From Hydrogenophaga pseudoflava (GTDB lineage Bacteria > Pseudomonadota > Gammaproteobacteria > Burkholderiales > Burkholderiaceae_C): a DNA stretch of 64,000 nt. Shown in pieces: positions 62,473 to 64,000 of this stretch (positions within the stretch are counted from its first letter, which is position 1; every line of letters starts with the position of its first letter). Both the position numbers and the translations under genes were made by a program. The notes under the pieces were generated by a model, which was not told the DNA's origin, searched no databases, and worked only from the letters and a program-made list of their open reading frames with translations. The stretch is from positions 186,001 through 250,000 of the forward strand of contig NZ_JAVHJP010000001.1 in NCBI RefSeq assembly GCF_031020795.1. Reading direction: 5' to 3'.

Positions 62473-62820
62473 ATGAGTGCCAAAGACCATGCGGCGGTCA
62501 TTCAGCTGTTCGACCTGCTCGAGTCGCGCTATGCGATGCGTGTGATCTGGGCCTTGAGCGACGGGCACCCCCAGACCTTCCGCCTGCTTCAGGACAGCAT
62601 CGGCGGCGTCACCCCCAACACGCTCAACACGCGCCTGAAGGAACTGCGCGCCGCCCGGCTGGTGGACCACACCGGCGACGGCTACCGCCTCACCCACCAG
62701 GGTGCCGACCTGGCGCGCCGCATGGTCGATGTGCAGCAGTTCGCCGGACGCTGGGCCCAGCAGCAGGCCCGGGCGGCGATGGCGGTCTCCGCCGCCGCAC
62801 AGCCCTCCCACGCGCCCTGA
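62473..62820 (+). CDS. HxlR-like winged-helix regulator
   Basis: A 115-aa protein with an HxlR-like winged helix: LFDLLESRYAMRVIWALSD, then FRLLQDSIGGVTPNTLNTRL as the helix-turn-helix and GYRLTHQGADLARRM as the wing. HxlR proteins answer to aldehydes, quinones or other electrophiles. The typical N-terminal Cys is absent, so a cysteine redox switch is unlikely. Its tail is Ala/Gln-rich. It is convergent with the FAH-family gene, with a 7-base gap. Confidence 0.8.
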   Translation: MSAKDHAAVIQLFDLLESRYAMRVIWALSDGHPQTFRLLQDSIGGVTPNTLNTRLKELRAARLVDHTGDGYRLTHQGADLARRMVDVQQFAGRWAQQQARAAMAVSAAAQPSHAP

Positions 62821-62827
62821 CACCGCC

Positions 62828-63673
62828 TCAGGGGGTTTGCACCACCCGCTGCTGCTGCCGGCCCAGCCCCCGCCCACCGAGCGTCACCACGTCGCCCGCC
62901 TGCAGGAACAGCGGCGGCTTCTGGCCCATGCCCACGCCCGGCGGCGTGCCGGTGGGAATCACGTCGCCGGGTTGCAGCGCCATGAAGCGGCTGAGGTAAC
63001 TCACGATCTGCGCCACACCGAAGATCATGGTGCGGGTGTTGCCACTCTGGCGGCGCACGCCGTTCACCTCCAGCCACAGGTCCACGTCCTGCGGGTCGCC
63101 CAGCTCGTCGGGCGTCACCAGCCAGGGGCCGATGGGGCAGTGCGTGGGGTAGCTCTTGCCCTTTGTCCACTGGCCTTCGTATTCGATCTGGTAGGCGCGT
63201 TCGGACACATCGTTGACCAGGCAGAAACCGGCCACGTGCTGCAAGGCGTCCGCTTCGCTGACATGAAACGCCCGCTCACCGATGACGATGCCCAGTTCCA
63301 CCTCCCAGTCCAGCTTCTGCGAGCCGGGGGCCAGCCACACGTCGTCGTCCGGGCCACTGATGGCGCCGTTGTGCTTGTTGAAGACGATGGGCTGGCCCGG
63401 CGCCTTCATGCCGGCCTCGGCCGCGTGATCGGAATAGTTCAGGCCGATGCAGACCACGTTGCCCACGCCCCCGACACAGGCGCCCAGGCGCGTGCCGGCC
63501 GGCACCTCGGGCAGGCGGGCCGGGTCGAGCGCCCGCAGCCGGGCCATAGAATCACGCCCGAGCACGGTGCCGGCGATGTCCGCCACCACGCCCGAAAGGT
63601 CGCGCAGCCCGCCGTTGGCATCGATCAGACCGGGTTTCTCGGCACCCAGCGGGCCGTGGCGAAAGAGTTTCAT
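62828..63673 (-). CDS. Fumarylacetoacetate hydrolase-family protein
   Basis: A 281-aa FAH-superfamily enzyme. The N-terminal part (1-70) is the ureidoglycolate-lyase-like lead (MKLFRHGPLGAEKPGLIDA). The catalytic core has GLNYSDHAAEAG, the metal ligands in DWEVELGIVIG and CLVNDVSERAYQ, and TGTPPGVGMGQKPP near the end. Members hydrolyse C-C bonds of acylpyruvates or decarboxylate oxo acids in aromatic breakdown. It stands alone on the minus strand; the substrate is open. Confidence 0.88.
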   Translation of the reverse strand: MKLFRHGPLGAEKPGLIDANGGLRDLSGVVADIAGTVLGRDSMARLRALDPARLPEVPAGTRLGACVGGVGNVVCIGLNYSDHAAEAGMKAPGQPIVFNKHNGAISGPDDDVWLAPGSQKLDWEVELGIVIGERAFHVSEADALQHVAGFCLVNDVSERAYQIEYEGQWTKGKSYPTHCPIGPWLVTPDELGDPQDVDLWLEVNGVRRQSGNTRTMIFGVAQIVSYLSRFMALQPGDVIPTGTPPGVGMGQKPPLFLQAGDVVTLGGRGLGRQQQRVVQTP

Positions 63674-63736
63674 GACGGGCTTCCGTGCAAAAAAGCCCCG
63701 ATTCTCACCGCCACCGCGTGTTTTTGGCTGTCACCC

Positions 63737-63764
63737 CTTGAACCGATCGGCCGCGTCCCAAACT
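63737..63764 (+). promoter_or_regulatory. Heat-shock (sigma-32) type promoter of grpE
   Basis: CTTGAA (63737-63742) and CCCAAACT (63757-63764) are 14 bases apart, close to the RpoH consensus CTTGAA-N13/14-CCCCATNT. It lies 45 bases before the grpE ATG. Confidence 0.65.
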
Positions 63765-63809
63765 ACCGCGCACGGCGTTTTACGCCCTTGATTTATTTGA
63801 ACTTTTGAC

Positions 63810-64000
63810 ATGACCCAAGCCCAGAACCCCGCCGAACAAGCCGCCCAGGCCCCGCAGAGCCCTGAAGAAGCCCTGGCCGCCGCCGCAGCGACCGAAGCCG
63901 ATGCGCTGGCCGCCCTGACCAACGAGGTCGCCGAGCTCAAGGCCAAGAACGCCGAACTCGCCGAGCAGTTCCTGCGCGCCAAGGCCGAGGCCCAGAACAC
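63810..64000 (+). CDS. grpE: Co-chaperone GrpE (3' end outside window)
   Basis: The first 63 codons of a gene cut by the window end. An Ala/Gln/Glu-rich disordered start is followed by the coiled-coil beginning NEVAELKAKNAELAEQFLRA and KAEAQN, which matches GrpE, the nucleotide exchange factor of DnaK. The heat-shock-type promoter upstream supports this. Full confirmation needs the sequence to the right. Confidence 0.8.
   Translation, partial: MTQAQNPAEQAAQAPQSPEEALAAAAATEADALAALTNEVAELKAKNAELAEQFLRAKAEAQN

Overview
The window is GC-rich, densely coded bacterial chromosome. Its gene content points to a beta-proteobacterium of the order Burkholderiales, most likely a Comamonadaceae member (Hydrogenophaga/Comamonas-like). 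The reasons are a dnaG-rpoD pair with a long basic/acidic RpoD N-terminus, a protocatechuate 4,5-cleavage operon in the Comamonas order (pmdEFDABC), many Bug-type (TctC) solute receptors, and recurring GC-rich intergenic repeats. I see no insertion sequences, phage genes, CRISPR arrays, tRNAs or rRNAs.

Layout. 1-4.6 kb: housekeeping, the 3' part of dnaG followed by rpoD and a strong terminator, then an intergenic block of nested inverted repeats. 5.0-7.2 kb: a split LigAB-type extradiol dioxygenase with a divergent LysR gene. 7.3-11.1 kb: a flippase-like membrane protein and an operon of Spy-like lipoprotein, small hypothetical, response regulator and sensor kinase. 11.2-14.2 kb: a LysR gene divergent from a purine (urate) catabolic operon uraD-Bug-HIUase. 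14.3-16.5 kb: a phytase-like secreted protein and an HSL-type esterase. 16.5-24.8 kb: a LysR gene divergent from a CoA-dependent catabolic operon of Bug receptor, SDR, aryl-acid AMP ligase, amidohydrolase-like protein, PcaF-like thiolase and two crotonases. 24.8-33.1 kb: an aldo/keto reductase, pmdCBADFE on the minus strand, a divergent Bug gene and a LysR gene. Two matching 25-bp operator-like sites lie before pmdE and before the LysR gene. 33.1-39.2 kb: an AEC permease, a 6PGDH-like dehydrogenase, a Bug receptor and a complete TRAP transporter (dctPQM). 39.4-47.2 kb: an IclR gene divergent from a catabolic operon of Bug, RraA-like aldolase, D-2-hydroxyacid dehydrogenase, cyclase-family hydrolase, two tandem Bug genes and an SMP-30 lactonase. 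47.3-52.4 kb: two orphan TRAP receptors, a GntR regulator, a MetE-like protein and an amidohydrolase. 52.5-62.3 kb: a ferulate/hydroxycinnamate operon of crotonase, feruloyl-CoA synthase, SDR, 4-hydroxybenzoyl-CoA-type thioesterase, Bug, tannase-family esterase lipoprotein, flavin reductase, acyl-CoA dehydrogenase and MarR. It has a promoter overlapped by a perfect 19-bp palindrome. 62.4-64 kb: an HxlR-like regulator, an FAH-family hydrolase and the start of grpE behind a heat-shock-type promoter.

How the genes fit together (inference). The window reads as a lignin/plant-phenolic catabolic island. The esterase would release hydroxycinnamates and Fcs would activate them. Crotonase, SDR, a thiolase and the thioesterase would shorten the side chain to an aromatic acid. 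The pmd operon would then take protocatechuate to pyruvate and oxaloacetate. Eight Bug receptors and three DctP receptors share only one visible set of membrane subunits (dctQM). No vanillate demethylase, vanillin dehydrogenase or 4-oxalomesaconate tautomerase is present here, so these must be elsewhere or replaced.
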